Origin: JBDHWG01 sp039810085
GTDB taxonomy: Bacteria; Chloroflexota; Anaerolineae; Epilineales; JAHCIE01
Length of the DNA stretch: 64,000 bases
Assembly (NCBI GenBank): GCA_039810085.1
Contig: JBDHWG010000002.1
Coordinates: 124,001 to 188,000, forward strand
Direction: 5' to 3'
This document shows positions 23,287 to 31,499 of the stretch, piece after piece. The number at the start of each line of letters is the position of its first letter. Position 1 is the first letter of the stretch. The position numbers were made by a program, and so were the translations under genes. The notes beneath the pieces are model-generated. The model saw only the letters and a program-made list of their open reading frames with translations, ran no database searches and was not told the DNA's origin.

Positions 23287-24777
23287 ATGCTAGAGCTTGA
23301 ACCCATTCTACCATCGGTGGAAACGTGGCTGTCGCAGCCACGCAAGATGCTCATTGGCGGCGAGTGGGTGGACGCGGCCAGCGGCAAGACCTTCCCGGCC
23401 TACAACCCGGCGACGGGTGAGGCGCTTGCCCAGGTTGCCGAGGCCGACGCGGAGGACATCAACCGTGCCGTTCGCGCCGCCCGCGCCGCCTTCGCCGACG
23501 GCAGCCCGTGGCGCCGCATGACACCGGCCCAGCGTGGGAAGTTGCTGTGGCGCGTGGCTGACCTGATGGACGCGAACCGCGAAGAGCTGGCCCAACTAGA
23601 GACGCTCAACAATGGGCGCTCCATCCGCGTCAGCCGCAGCGACGTGCCGTTTAGCGCCGAGTGGTTCCGCTACTACGCCGGTTGGCCGACCAAGCTCCAG
23701 GGCGACACGATCCCCGTCTCTATCCCCAACCGCCTCAACTACACGCTGCGCGAGCCGGTCGGCGTCGTCGGCCTGATTATCCCGTGGAACTTCCCTTTGA
23801 TGATGGCCGTCTGGAAGCTCGCGCCAGCCCTCGCAGCGGGCTGCACCGTCATCCTCAAGCCCGCCGAGCAGACGCCCCTGTCGGCGCTCCGCCTGGGCGA
23901 GATGTTCCTCGAAGCGGGCTTCCCGCCCGGCGTCGTCAACGTCGTCCCCGGCTATGGTGAGACGGCGGGCGCGGCGCTCACGTCGCACCCTGACGTGGAC
24001 AAGGTTGCGTTCACAGGCTCGACCGAGGTCGGGCGCAAGATCGTCCAGGCAGCGGCGGGCAACCTCAAGCGCGTCTCCCTGGAACTGGGCGGCAAGTCGC
24101 CCGACGTCGTGTTCGCCGATGCCAATCTCGACGCAGCCGCGCGCGGCGCGACCTTCGCTATCTTCTCCAACATGGGCCAGTCGTGCATCGCCGGCTCGCG
24201 CCTGTTCGTGGAGAGCAGCGTGCGCGAGGAGTTCGTCGAGCGCGTGGCCGAGCGCACCCGCGGCCTGCGCGTCGGACCGGGGCTGAGCACGAAAGCCCAC
24301 CTTGGCCCCCTCATCAGCCAGGAGCAGCTTGCCCGCGTCCAGAGTTACATCAGCAGTGGCGTCGAGGAAGGCGCGCGCATCCACATTGGCGGCGAGCGCA
24401 TCGCCGAGCTGGGCAATGGCTACTTCCTCCAGCCGACCATCTTCACGGACGTGCACGACGACATGCGCATCGTCCAGGAGGAAATCTTCGGCCCGGTCGT
24501 CGCCGTCACTACCTTTGAGAGCATAGAGGATCTGGCGCCGCGCGCTAACGGGACGCAATATGGCCTGGCGGCCGGCATTTGGACGCGTGACATCGGCAAG
24601 GCGCATCGGCTGGCCGCGGCGCTCAAGGCGGGCACGGTGTGGATCAACTGCTACGACCAGTTCGATGCGGCAGCCCCCTTCGGCGGCTACAAGCAGAGCG
24701 GCTGGGGGCGTGAGATGGGCCGCGCGGCGCTCGACCTGTACACAGAGACCAAGTCGGTCTGGGTCGCGCTCGACTGA
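23287..24777 (+). CDS. NAD(P)-dependent aldehyde dehydrogenase
   Basis: 496 residues from the ATG at 23287 behind GGAGGTTATCCCA. It contains the NAD-binding segment VGLIIPWNFPLMMAVWKLAP, the general base in LELGGKSPDVVF (Glu266), and the nucleophile in GQSCIAGSRLF (Cys300), plus the late PFGGYKQSGWGREMG motif. All family hallmarks and the length are normal. It oxidises an aldehyde to a carboxylate in the cytoplasm. The closest relatives are the betaine-aldehyde and general class, but the substrate cannot be told. The glycosyltransferase start codon lies one base after the stop, so the two are co-transcribed. Confidence 0.95.
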   Translation: MLELEPILPSVETWLSQPRKMLIGGEWVDAASGKTFPAYNPATGEALAQVAEADAEDINRAVRAARAAFADGSPWRRMTPAQRGKLLWRVADLMDANREELAQLETLNNGRSIRVSRSDVPFSAEWFRYYAGWPTKLQGDTIPVSIPNRLNYTLREPVGVVGLIIPWNFPLMMAVWKLAPALAAGCTVILKPAEQTPLSALRLGEMFLEAGFPPGVVNVVPGYGETAGAALTSHPDVDKVAFTGSTEVGRKIVQAAAGNLKRVSLELGGKSPDVVFADANLDAAARGATFAIFSNMGQSCIAGSRLFVESSVREEFVERVAERTRGLRVGPGLSTKAHLGPLISQEQLARVQSYISSGVEEGARIHIGGERIAELGNGYFLQPTIFTDVHDDMRIVQEEIFGPVVAVTTFESIEDLAPRANGTQYGLAAGIWTRDIGKAHRLAAALKAGTVWINCYDQFDAAAPFGGYKQSGWGREMGRAALDLYTETKSVWVALD

Positions 24778-24778
24778 G

Positions 24779-26851
24779 ATGAGCACGCCTCCTAGGCGTT
24801 CCGTTTCGTCCCGGCGGACGCAGGTCAGCGATGACCTCTCCGCCGGGTGGCTCAAGCAGCGCTTCCGACGGCGTGAACCCCGCTATCTGCTGCTCACCCT
24901 GCTGGCGCTGCTGGCGGGGTTTGCGCTGCGTGTCTATCTCCTCAACGGCCAGGACCTATGGGGCGACGAGGCGTTCACCCTGTCGGTCATCAGTTTGCTG
25001 TTCCGCCAGGTGCTCTCCACCAGTATCGACACCCACCCGCCATTCTACTATGCGCTGCTCCATCCCTGGGGACAGCTTGGCCTCAACGTCTTTAGCCTGC
25101 GCTTCCTGTCCGTCGCCCTCTCCCTGCCCATGATCCCTCTCGCCTACCTGACGGGGGCCTGGCTGTTCGACCGTCGGGCGGGCGTCGCGGCAGCGTGGCT
25201 CATGGCCTTCGCCCCGCTCCAGGTGTATTACGCCCAGGAGCTGCGCATGTACTCGGCGGCGGGGCTGTTCGCCCTCGCCTCCACCGTCTTGCTCATCGCC
25301 CTGGTTCGCGGGCGCGGCAGGCGCTGGTGGGCGGCCTACGTCGTTGTCACCCTGCTGGGCATGTACACCCACTACGAGGTGTTCTACATCTTTCCTGCCC
25401 AGGCCGCCGCTGCTCTCATCGCCTGGCGTCCGCGCCGCAATCAGCAGTTCAGTACGACCCAACTCACCCAGACCATCGAGGCGCCAGTCGTGACTCCAGT
25501 GGGCGCCAACGGCTATACGTCTGCCAACGGCGCCATGGCAAACGGGCGGACAACTCGCCGCGAGACGCATGGGCGACACCTATGGCTCTGGCTGGGCGTG
25601 ATGGCAGTGCTCGCCCTGGCCTACGTGCCGTGGGTCGTCGGCCACGCGAGCTTCCTGCTTGGCCACTCCAGCGGCAAGCCGTGGGCGTGGAGCCTCGGCG
25701 AGTTCGGTACAATCTGGGATCGCGGCCTGGAGTCGTATGCCACCGGGCTGACGCTGCCGTGGGGCGCGAATATCGCCGTCGTATTATGGCTGGGCCTGGC
25801 TATCGTGGGCCTGGCGGCCCTGTACCAGCGTAACCGCCTGTGGGCGCTGGCCTTGCTGGGCCTGGGTGTCCTCTCGCCGCTGTTCCTCGGCTGGCTGGTG
25901 GATCCGGCCATGCCCTTCTTCCACGAGCGGTTCGTCCTTGTCGGCGCAGCCTCGCTGCTGGTCGCCGTTGCCGGTGGCATCGAGGCGCTGTGGCGCATCC
26001 GCCACTGGCTCGGCCCGGCTGCGATGCTCCTTCTCCTCGCCATCGACGCCGTCGCGCTCTTCAACTGGTACACCAACCTTGAGTACGTTAAGAGTGACTA
26101 TGGGCAGGCGATGGCGCAGATTAAGGCGCAGGCTGCGCCCGGCGACCTGATTGCTCTGAGCAACGCGGAGCAGACGGCGCTGTTCGACTTTTACGCCCCG
26201 CCGGGCATTCCCAGCGTCGTCCTCGACCCGCAGCGCCTCGACCCGCAGCTCGCGCAGGCCACTCAGGGCAAGGCGCGCGTCTGGCTGGTCACCTACGGGT
26301 CGGCCGTCAACGACCCGCAGCGGCCGGCGGAGGCGTGGCTGTCGGCCCACGGCTACCGCGCCGGCTTCGAGTCCCACAAGGGCTTCGAGGTCGCGCAGTA
26401 TCTCCTAGCGAGCGCGACACCTACCACGCCCGCCCTCCCCCTGGATGCACGCTTTGCCGACGGTATCCACCTCGTCGGCGCGGATGTCACGCCCCAGACA
26501 ATTCAGCCGGGCGGCACACTCCTGGTGACGCTGTTCTGGCAGGCCGACACCCCGCCCCAGAAGCGCTACACGGTCTTTACCCAGCTCATCGACGCTGGCG
26601 GCCGCCTGGTCGCCGGGTTCGACGGCGAGCCGGCCGGCGGGAGCGCGCCGACCACCGGCTGGAAGCCGAATACAACCGTCATCGACCGCCGCGCCATCGC
26701 CCTGCCCGCCGACCTTCCACCCGGCCCCCTGAGCGTTCGTGTTGGACTGTATGCCTGGCCGGACACGACGCGCTTGCCCGTCACGTCCGCTAGCACGCCC
26801 ATTACCGACAACGCCGTCGAAGTCATGACGGTGCAAGCGTCGCCGCGCTAA
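24779..26851 (+). CDS. Membrane glycosyltransferase, GT-C fold (GT39/GT83-like)
   Basis: 690 residues from the ATG at 24779. A basic N-terminus is followed by a first membrane helix, then the GT-C loop motif DLWGDEAFTL, with the Asp-Glu that binds the lipid-linked sugar. About a dozen hydrophobic helices fill residues 35-430, with a Gly/Asn-rich cytoplasmic insert around 225-255. The last 230 residues are soluble and extracytoplasmic, with a beta-sandwich look (PGGTLLVTLFWQADTPPQKR, FTQLIDAGGRLVAGFDGEP). It transfers a sugar from a polyprenyl carrier to protein or lipid outside the membrane. The acceptor is unknown. Confidence 0.85.
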   Translation: MSTPPRRSVSSRRTQVSDDLSAGWLKQRFRRREPRYLLLTLLALLAGFALRVYLLNGQDLWGDEAFTLSVISLLFRQVLSTSIDTHPPFYYALLHPWGQLGLNVFSLRFLSVALSLPMIPLAYLTGAWLFDRRAGVAAAWLMAFAPLQVYYAQELRMYSAAGLFALASTVLLIALVRGRGRRWWAAYVVVTLLGMYTHYEVFYIFPAQAAAALIAWRPRRNQQFSTTQLTQTIEAPVVTPVGANGYTSANGAMANGRTTRRETHGRHLWLWLGVMAVLALAYVPWVVGHASFLLGHSSGKPWAWSLGEFGTIWDRGLESYATGLTLPWGANIAVVLWLGLAIVGLAALYQRNRLWALALLGLGVLSPLFLGWLVDPAMPFFHERFVLVGAASLLVAVAGGIEALWRIRHWLGPAAMLLLLAIDAVALFNWYTNLEYVKSDYGQAMAQIKAQAAPGDLIALSNAEQTALFDFYAPPGIPSVVLDPQRLDPQLAQATQGKARVWLVTYGSAVNDPQRPAEAWLSAHGYRAGFESHKGFEVAQYLLASATPTTPALPLDARFADGIHLVGADVTPQTIQPGGTLLVTLFWQADTPPQKRYTVFTQLIDAGGRLVAGFDGEPAGGSAPTTGWKPNTTVIDRRAIALPADLPPGPLSVRVGLYAWPDTTRLPVTSASTPITDNAVEVMTVQASPR

Positions 26852-26888
26852 AAATGGAACCACGGAAGGCACAGAATAAAGAATTCTA

Positions 26889-27380
26889 TCAAAGATCAAG
26901 GGCTGGCAGACCATTCATGCCCAGGATTAACGAGACTTCGCTGCCATGATGCAGGTCGTGTTCCAGGACATGGTAAATCACCCAGCTGCGCGAGACCTCA
27001 TATACCTGACCGTCCCACTCATCCGGGAAGGTCATGGCGCAGTCGTCAGGTGTCCAGCGTTGTAAGCGGGCTTCAATGAAGGCCCAGGTCTCATCGAGGC
27101 CACGTACCAGTTCCGCCGCGGTGCGCCCCGGTGACTCACGTTGGCCCCAGAGCATATACTCGTTCATCGCCGCGTCGTCATCCTGTAACGTACCACTAAA
27201 CCACCCCGCTCTGACAGAAATGATGTGCTGCACAATCTGACCCAACGGCCACATGTGCGGGGCCGGTTGCAGCGAGAGTTGCTCATTCGTCAGCGGCGCG
27301 ACGCAGTTGCGCAGCTTTTCTTGATAGCCGTGCCAGTTCTCATAGATCACATCCAATGTCGACGGGGTTTGATGTTGCAC
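26889..27380 (-). CDS. DinB-family protein
   Basis: 163 residues from a GTG at 27380, the only start with a good site (GGGAGGAACAG). The longer frame to 27413 would read through the palindrome. It is a four-helix-bundle protein with the family's metal-binding histidines (IVQHIISVRAGW, VIYHVLEHDLHHGSEVSLIL) and WPLGQ near the N-terminus. DinB/YfiT proteins include thiol-dependent hydrolases and transferases that use bacillithiol or mycothiol; the reaction here is unknown. A partial copy of an intergenic repeat lies between it and the upstream glycosyltransferase. Confidence 0.88.
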   Translation of the reverse strand: MQHQTPSTLDVIYENWHGYQEKLRNCVAPLTNEQLSLQPAPHMWPLGQIVQHIISVRAGWFSGTLQDDDAAMNEYMLWGQRESPGRTAAELVRGLDETWAFIEARLQRWTPDDCAMTFPDEWDGQVYEVSRSWVIYHVLEHDLHHGSEVSLILGMNGLPALDL

Positions 27381-27391
27381 CTGTTCCTCCC

Positions 27392-27409
27392 TGAGAATCA
27401 GTATTCTCA
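27392..27409. promoter_or_regulatory. Palindrome TGAGAAT-cagt-ATTCTCA upstream of the DinB gene
   Basis: A perfect 7-bp inverted repeat with a 4-base centre, 12 bases upstream of the GTG start. The size suits a dimeric repressor operator at the start of the transcript. The regulator is unknown. Confidence 0.45.
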
Positions 27410-27455
27410 TCATTGACTGTATGAGGGCAGTTTATGTTACGGGGTTCTGTCTCTG

Positions 27456-27977
27456 CTACTCGAATTTCTTCTCGCCAGCGCGGATGGCAGCGGTCAGGCG
27501 GTTCTCGGTGGGGGGAATGGGACACACCCACATCTCATTGTAGGCGCAGTAGGGGTTGTAGGCTTTGTTGAAGTCGATGCGAATGAGCGTCTTGCCGTCC
27601 TCTGTCCCCGCCCCTTCGACCTCGACGTAGCGCCCCGCGCCATAGGTCTCGCCGCCGCTCGTCGCATCGGTGAACGGCAGGAACAAGCTCTCGCCCGCCT
27701 CGTCCTGGAACAGGGTCAGCGCCTGCGGATCGCCGTCGATGGTGAAGCGCAGCTTGCCAATGCCGAAGAATTGCTGGACATCGCCCTGGCTAGTGATGAG
27801 GGTCACTGGCCGCGCATCGGCAAACGGCTCGAACTCGGCGACCACGTCGTAGGCCGGGTCCTCCGGGTAATAGCCCAGGCCGGTGAACGTCTCCCGCTGC
27901 TCCGGCGTCAGCGGCGACATGTCGGTGTAGCGAAAAAAGTGGTCCTTTTCCGCCCGCAACTCATCAACTTCAGACAT
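27456..27977 (-). CDS. DUF1684 family protein
   Basis: 173 residues from the ATG at 27977, behind GGGAGGTGCG. It matches DUF1684 (PF07920) along its length: an N-terminal RAEKDHFFRY with PLTPEQRETFTGLGYYPEDP, a beta-rich middle (GKLRFTIDGDPQALTLFQDE), and the hallmark end FNKAYNPYCAYNEMWVCPIP followed by PTENRLTAAIRAGEK. It is cytoplasmic, and the function of the family is not established. It is a single gene, divergent from the small antitoxin-like gene at 28053. Confidence 0.93.
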   Translation of the reverse strand: MSEVDELRAEKDHFFRYTDMSPLTPEQRETFTGLGYYPEDPAYDVVAEFEPFADARPVTLITSQGDVQQFFGIGKLRFTIDGDPQALTLFQDEAGESLFLPFTDATSGGETYGAGRYVEVEGAGTEDGKTLIRIDFNKAYNPYCAYNEMWVCPIPPTENRLTAAIRAGEKKFE

Positions 27978-28052
27978 CGCACCTCCCACATCCATTGAAC
28001 TTCCAAACTTGTATGCGCCACCCGCCAAAACTACCTAAGGAGCGAAGAACAT

Positions 28053-28205
28053 ATGGATGACGTGAATACCAGAGATCCCATTCCAGAGTTCGAGACGCTG
28101 GAGGAAATTGCCGAATTTTGGGATACCCATAGTACGGCGGATTATGACAACGTCACTCACAAAGTTCACTTCGAGGTACGGCTCGATCGAGCGAAGCCAC
28201 TTTAG
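28053..28205 (+). CDS. CopG-type antitoxin-like protein, 50 residues, no toxin partner
   Basis: The product contains IPEFETLEEIAEFWDTHSTA, the hallmark of the CopG_antitoxin family (PF12441-type), followed by DYDNV and a short basic end. AAGGAG lies 11 bases before the ATG. The ribbon-helix-helix part seen in full-length members appears short or lost (HKVHFEVRLDRAKPL). No RelE/BrnT-like toxin gene is next to it. Its stop overlaps the stop of the convergent EF-Tu-like gene by four bases. It is probably an orphan or truncated antitoxin. Confidence 0.65.
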   Translation: MDDVNTRDPIPEFETLEEIAEFWDTHSTADYDNVTHKVHFEVRLDRAKPL

Positions 28206-28543
28206 TTCCGAATGAGCCTCAATGTAGGGTTGAGCACGCAAAGGATACGCCCCCAGGCAACGATAGTCGGCCCCTCTTGCACAGTGAACCGCATCCCTTC
28301 GAACAACCGTCCTTGCTGAAGTTCTGGCGCGAGGAACCACATTTCTGCTCGCACAGTATCGCCCGGCGCAACTTGCTCTACATCGAGATACCGATGCTTT
28401 GCACCGTTCAGTGTACCCGCGAGCTGCATGTCATGGTCCGGGTGATAGCCGGAATACACTGGGCTTTGCCTTCCACCCGCCTCTGTTGGTAGGAAGTGGA
28501 TCTCAGCTTCGATATCCGGCGGTTTTTCCAAGCGGCCCATCAC
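28202..28543 (-). CDS. Stand-alone EF-Tu domain-3-like protein
   Basis: 113 residues. IEAEIHFLPTEAGGRQSPVY plus SGYHPDHDMQ matches the start of elongation factor Tu domain 3 (E-A-E-x-Y-x-L-x-x-E-E-G-G-R-H). PGDTVRAEMWFLAP and RFTVQEGPTIVAWGRI match its GD-x-V-x-M and F-A-I-R-E-G-x-R-T-V-G-x-G-x-V end. There is no GTPase domain. The GTG/ATG start overlaps the stop of the VapC gene (GTGATG), so translation is coupled. It may bind tRNA or a translation partner, or protect EF-Tu's partner surface (inference). Confidence 0.75.
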   Translation of the reverse strand: MMGRLEKPPDIEAEIHFLPTEAGGRQSPVYSGYHPDHDMQLAGTLNGAKHRYLDVEQVAPGDTVRAEMWFLAPELQQGRLFEGMRFTVQEGPTIVAWGRILCVLNPTLRLIRN

Positions 28544-28953
28544 GTTCCCAACAGATCCTCAGGCGTCAGGACACGCAGCCCTGTCACACGTCGGTAATGC
28601 TCGGGATTCCGCGTGAGCAATGGAATCCCTTCTGCCAGGCAGGTTCCAGCTATGAGCGTGTCGGGCAACCCAATACCAATGCCTTGCGCAGCGAGATCTC
28701 GCCATACCTCAGCCGCCAAGGTAGCGGCTTGAGCGTCAAAAGGGAGAACCGTTATGACGGAGCTTAGTCGGCTGAGTAGTTGGTCTTGGCGCTCTGACCG
28801 AACGGTTATCGCTCTCAGTTCGTAGAGCGTCACCGCCGTGATTGCACACTCGAATTGGAGTAGAGCCTGTTCCAGTGTTGCTGTTCCACGCCGCAGGTAA
28901 TCCACGATTATACTGGTGTCTACGACGACGCGCTGGATTGCCAAGTCTCCCAC
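28540..28953 (-). CDS. vapC: VapC-type PIN-domain toxin
   Basis: About 137 residues from a GTG at 28953; a TTG nine bases later is an alternative start. The PIN-domain acidic residues are present: VVVDTSIIVDYLRRG, a central Glu in AITAVTLYELRAI, and GIGLPDTLIAGTCL, then LLTRNPEHYRRV. VapC proteins are RNases, often cutting initiator tRNA. Its start overlaps the VapB gene by 34 bases, and its stop overlaps the EF-Tu-like gene. Confidence 0.9.
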   Translation of the reverse strand: MGDLAIQRVVVDTSIIVDYLRRGTATLEQALLQFECAITAVTLYELRAITVRSERQDQLLSRLSSVITVLPFDAQAATLAAEVWRDLAAQGIGIGLPDTLIAGTCLAEGIPLLTRNPEHYRRVTGLRVLTPEDLLGT

Positions 28954-29186
28954 ATCTCCTTGCGCCCGCGCTCGAACACTTCTCCATCCTCATCGGACCA
29001 GATTCCACGTAGAGACCGTAGTACCTCCAACCGTCGTGCCCGCTCATTAGCCTCCGGCGCAGCCTCTTCGGTCTCAGTCACGCGCCGAATCTCCACGGTG
29101 TCCCCCGGCTTCACACCAAGTTGTCGAAGAAGCTCTCGTGAGATAACCAGGTCCTCATCGTCGACTCTCTGAATGATGCTCTCCAT
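28920..29186 (-). CDS. vapB: AbrB/VapB-type antitoxin
   Basis: 88 residues from the ATG at 29186 (GGGAGAG site). The N-terminus is a swapped-hairpin AbrB DNA-binding domain (DEDLVISRELLRQLGVKPGD, TVEIRR). The C-terminal half is acidic and helical (RLEVLRSLRGIWSDEDGE), suited to wrapping the VapC active site. It should neutralise the toxin encoded next and repress the operon. Confidence 0.88.
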   Translation of the reverse strand: MESIIQRVDDEDLVISRELLRQLGVKPGDTVEIRRVTETEEAAPEANERARRLEVLRSLRGIWSDEDGEVFERGRKEMWETWQSSASS

Positions 29187-29211
29187 GACTCTCCCTCTAC
29201 TATCAGCAGCA

Positions 29212-29667
29212 CTATCCCTGTACATGCCTGGGATCGGAAATTCTGGTTAGCCAGTTAATCCGCTCGAAGTCCATGTCAAACGTCACAATAGCATCAATGC
29301 CAAGCTCGCGGCATCCTACAGCAATCAGGGCGTCGTGGAAGTTGAGCGTTCCGTTTGTCTGACGCACTAGATCGATCACTGCGGGGTAGAGCCGCCGAGT
29401 TTCGAGGGACAACCACGTAATCGTATCATCTGGAACGAAGCTCGCCAACTTATCGAGGAGTGGCATGAACTCGGATAACCGGCGCTGTTCCTCTGCTCGT
29501 CTCCCTAGCGCACTGATCGCTTCGTTCATCACGCAGTCGACATATACGAACCTGGCATCCTGAGCCTTGAGCGCAGCATGAAGAACATGAGCCTGGCGAT
29601 GCCATTTGTCCCGTGTGTCCACAAGAGCGACGAGGACGTTCGTATCAATGACTACTTGTCTACTCAT
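29212..29667 (-). CDS. PIN-domain toxin of a second toxin-antitoxin pair
   Basis: 151 residues from the ATG at 29667. It carries VVIDTNVLVALVDTRDKWH, a central Glu in CVMNEAISALGRR, NFHDALIAVGCREL and DAIVTFDMDFE, giving the full PIN acidic set. It is probably an RNase. Its ATG overlaps the preceding antitoxin stop by eight bases, so expression is coupled. VapB starts 25 bases downstream, so all four genes may form one transcript. Confidence 0.88.
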   Translation of the reverse strand: MSRQVVIDTNVLVALVDTRDKWHRQAHVLHAALKAQDARFVYVDCVMNEAISALGRRAEEQRRLSEFMPLLDKLASFVPDDTITWLSLETRRLYPAVIDLVRQTNGTLNFHDALIAVGCRELGIDAIVTFDMDFERINWLTRISDPRHVQG

Positions 29668-29908
29668 CGTCGTACAAGCGTTCGGTGTCGACGACGGCGT
29701 CTCCCCCCCATGATACGATACCCACAAGAGGGTCAAGGTGTGAGGCCGGAACGCTCTTGACCTCGATACGCCTCTCATCCCGCGTGCGCGTCTGCTGGCG
29801 CTGCTTGAGGAACAGCGCGAAGTCTAGCACCTCGGCGAGTTGCTCGTCTGACAGATCATCCAGGACGCGGATGACGGCCTCTTTTGGGTCAATGTTTTGC
29901 GCTTGCAT
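29660..29908 (-). CDS. DUF2281-like antitoxin partner of the PIN toxin
   Basis: 82 residues from the ATG at 29908 (GGGAGGTGACG site). The N-terminus VLDDLSDEQLAEVLDFALFL KQR is the amphipathic helix pair found in small antitoxins preceding PIN genes. The C-terminus is extended and acidic (GGDAVVDTERLYDDE). It should neutralise the PIN protein. The family assignment is less certain than the pairing. Confidence 0.7.
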   Translation of the reverse strand: MQAQNIDPKEAVIRVLDDLSDEQLAEVLDFALFLKQRQQTRTRDERRIEVKSVPASHLDPLVGIVSWGGDAVVDTERLYDDE

Positions 29909-29969
29909 CGTCACCTCCCACTAGCCAGCATTATACCCGGTATCCGCTTCACCATAACAAGGCGCATAG

Positions 29970-30728
29970 TTATGTCGAAGTCTCCTGGAGCAGCCCCTCG
30001 AAGCGGCGGACGGTGGTCGGCGAGTTGCCTTCGTACTTGTTGTTGACGAAGACGAATACCTCGGCGCTGTTCTCGCGTAGGTCAACCACCTCGTCGCGCC
30101 AGCGCAGCAAGTCCTGCGTGCGGTCGTGGACAATCTCGCCCATGTCACCGGGTATCTTGCGTCGGTCGCCGAGCAGACGAATATACGCGAAGTCGGCGGT
30201 GCGGACCGTCATGCGCGGCATGTAGTACAGGTCGGACATGACGAAGGCGACGTTGCGCTCGCGGAGGGCGTTGTAGTAACCGTCGTTTAGCCAACTCCGG
30301 TGCCGCACTTCGACGCCGTAGCGCAGATCGGTGGGGAGGCCGTCCAAGTAGTCGGTCAGGAGCGGCAACTGATCGCCGTGGAACGTATAGTCGAACTGGA
30401 GGACGAGCGGGCCGAGCTTCGGGCCGAGGATACGCATCGTTTCCAGGAACAGCCCGGTCTCTAGCTCACAGTCGGTCAACCGCTTCTGGTGCGTAATGAG
30501 CTGTGGGAACTTGGGGCAGAAGAGGAAGCCCTCGGGCGTCTTGGCGTCCCAGCCCGAGACGACGCTCTCGCGCGGGATGGCGTAGAACGTGCTGTCGATC
30601 TCGACGGCGCGGAACTGCTTCGCGTACTCGGTGATGTAGTTGGCCGGCTTCGTGCCCGGCGGGTAGAAAGGCCCGACCCACGAGTCGAACGCCCACGCCG
30701 TTGTCCCTAGCCAGATGTGTTCGTCCAA
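29970..30728 (-). CDS. DUF72 family protein (YecE-like TIM barrel)
   Basis: About 252 residues if started at the TTG at 30728, the only start near the true N-terminus. The frame continues upstream but overlaps the Nudix gene. The family opening IWLGTTAWAFDSWVGPFYPP and FRAVEIDSTFYAIP is present, followed by PEGFLFCPKFPQLITHQKRL, RYGVEVRHRSWLND and FVFVNNKYEGNSPTTVRRF. The family is widespread, with no firm function; the fold resembles a TIM barrel. The gene follows the Nudix gene on the same strand. Confidence 0.9.
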   Translation of the reverse strand: MDEHIWLGTTAWAFDSWVGPFYPPGTKPANYITEYAKQFRAVEIDSTFYAIPRESVVSGWDAKTPEGFLFCPKFPQLITHQKRLTDCELETGLFLETMRILGPKLGPLVLQFDYTFHGDQLPLLTDYLDGLPTDLRYGVEVRHRSWLNDGYYNALRERNVAFVMSDLYYMPRMTVRTADFAYIRLLGDRRKIPGDMGEIVHDRTQDLLRWRDEVVDLRENSAEVFVFVNNKYEGNSPTTVRRFEGLLQETST

Positions 30729-30762
30729 TGCAAAATCCGCCTTTCCCTCAAGCGAGTCGCGC

Positions 30763-31401
30763 TTACGGTGATGACGAGCTGTGCGCCGCAGCCTCCAGAA
30801 GCGCCGTGAACTCGGCCAGCACCATCGCTGTCGCGCCCCACACCTTATGGCCCGCCAGGCGATAGAACGGCACGAGGGTCGGCATGCCGCGAATCTCCCA
30901 GGTCTCCTCCGCGCGAGTGTCCGCCGCGAATAAGACCGACAACGGGACTTCCAGCAGCTCGGCCACCTCACCCGAATCCGGCGCGAACGTCGGGCGGGCC
31001 GACAGATAGGCGACGACGGGGTGAATCAAGTAGTTGCTGGGCGGGATATAGAGCGGCGTCAACTCGCCCATGACAGTCATCTGGTCGGTGACGATGCCCA
31101 ATTCCTCGCGCGCCTCCCGCAACGCCGCATCTTCCGGTGTCTCCCCCGCCTTCAGGCCGCCGCCCGGCAGCGAGATCTGGCCGCGATGGGTCGCCAGGTC
31201 TTCCGTGCGTCGCGTAAGGACCATGTAAAGGCTGTCATCGAATGGGTAAAGCAGGATGAGGACGCCTGCCAGGCGTGGTGTGGCATCCTCCGGCGGCATG
31301 AGATTGCGGTGTCGTGGGGCCATGTGCATCCAAGCCTCGATGCCCGGACGTTGAAGGGTAAGCGCCTGCTGAATTTGCGCAATTGATACCACTGGGGTCA
31401 T
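30763..31401 (-). CDS. Nudix hydrolase, CoA diphosphatase type
   Basis: 212 residues from the ATG at 31401 with AGGA five bases upstream. An in-frame ATG at 31428 falls at the transcription start, so it is less likely. The Nudix box is intact (GGLKAGETPEDAALREAREE, then LGI), preceded by HRGQISLPGGG, the extended CoA-pyrophosphatase element. It would cleave CoA or its esters to phosphopantetheine and 3',5'-ADP, controlling CoA pools. YLIHPVVAYL fits the same subgroup. Confidence 0.9.
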   Translation of the reverse strand: MTPVVSIAQIQQALTLQRPGIEAWMHMAPRHRNLMPPEDATPRLAGVLILLYPFDDSLYMVLTRRTEDLATHRGQISLPGGGLKAGETPEDAALREAREELGIVTDQMTVMGELTPLYIPPSNYLIHPVVAYLSARPTFAPDSGEVAELLEVPLSVLFAADTRAEETWEIRGMPTLVPFYRLAGHKVWGATAMVLAEFTALLEAAAHSSSSP

Positions 31402-31433
31402 AATAGTCCTATCTTCTGCGTCAACCATCCCTT

Positions 31434-31462
31434 ATTATATACCTATCTCTTTGATCGGTCAG
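31434..31462 (-). promoter_or_regulatory. Promoter of the Nudix gene
   Basis: On the minus strand CTGACC (31462-31457), a 17-base spacer, TATAAT (31439-31434). Confidence 0.65.
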
Positions 31463-31499
31463 GGCCAGCGCGCGTGGCCTACTACTAGAAGGAGACTAC

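Noticed and set aside
23596..24855. Minus-strand 419-codon open frame antisense to the aldehyde dehydrogenase
   Set aside because: It is a shadow; it carries no start site or motif.
28035..28340. Minus-strand 101-codon frame opposite the CopG-type antitoxin
   Set aside because: No ribosome site and no family; the plus-strand 50-codon frame carries the antitoxin signature.
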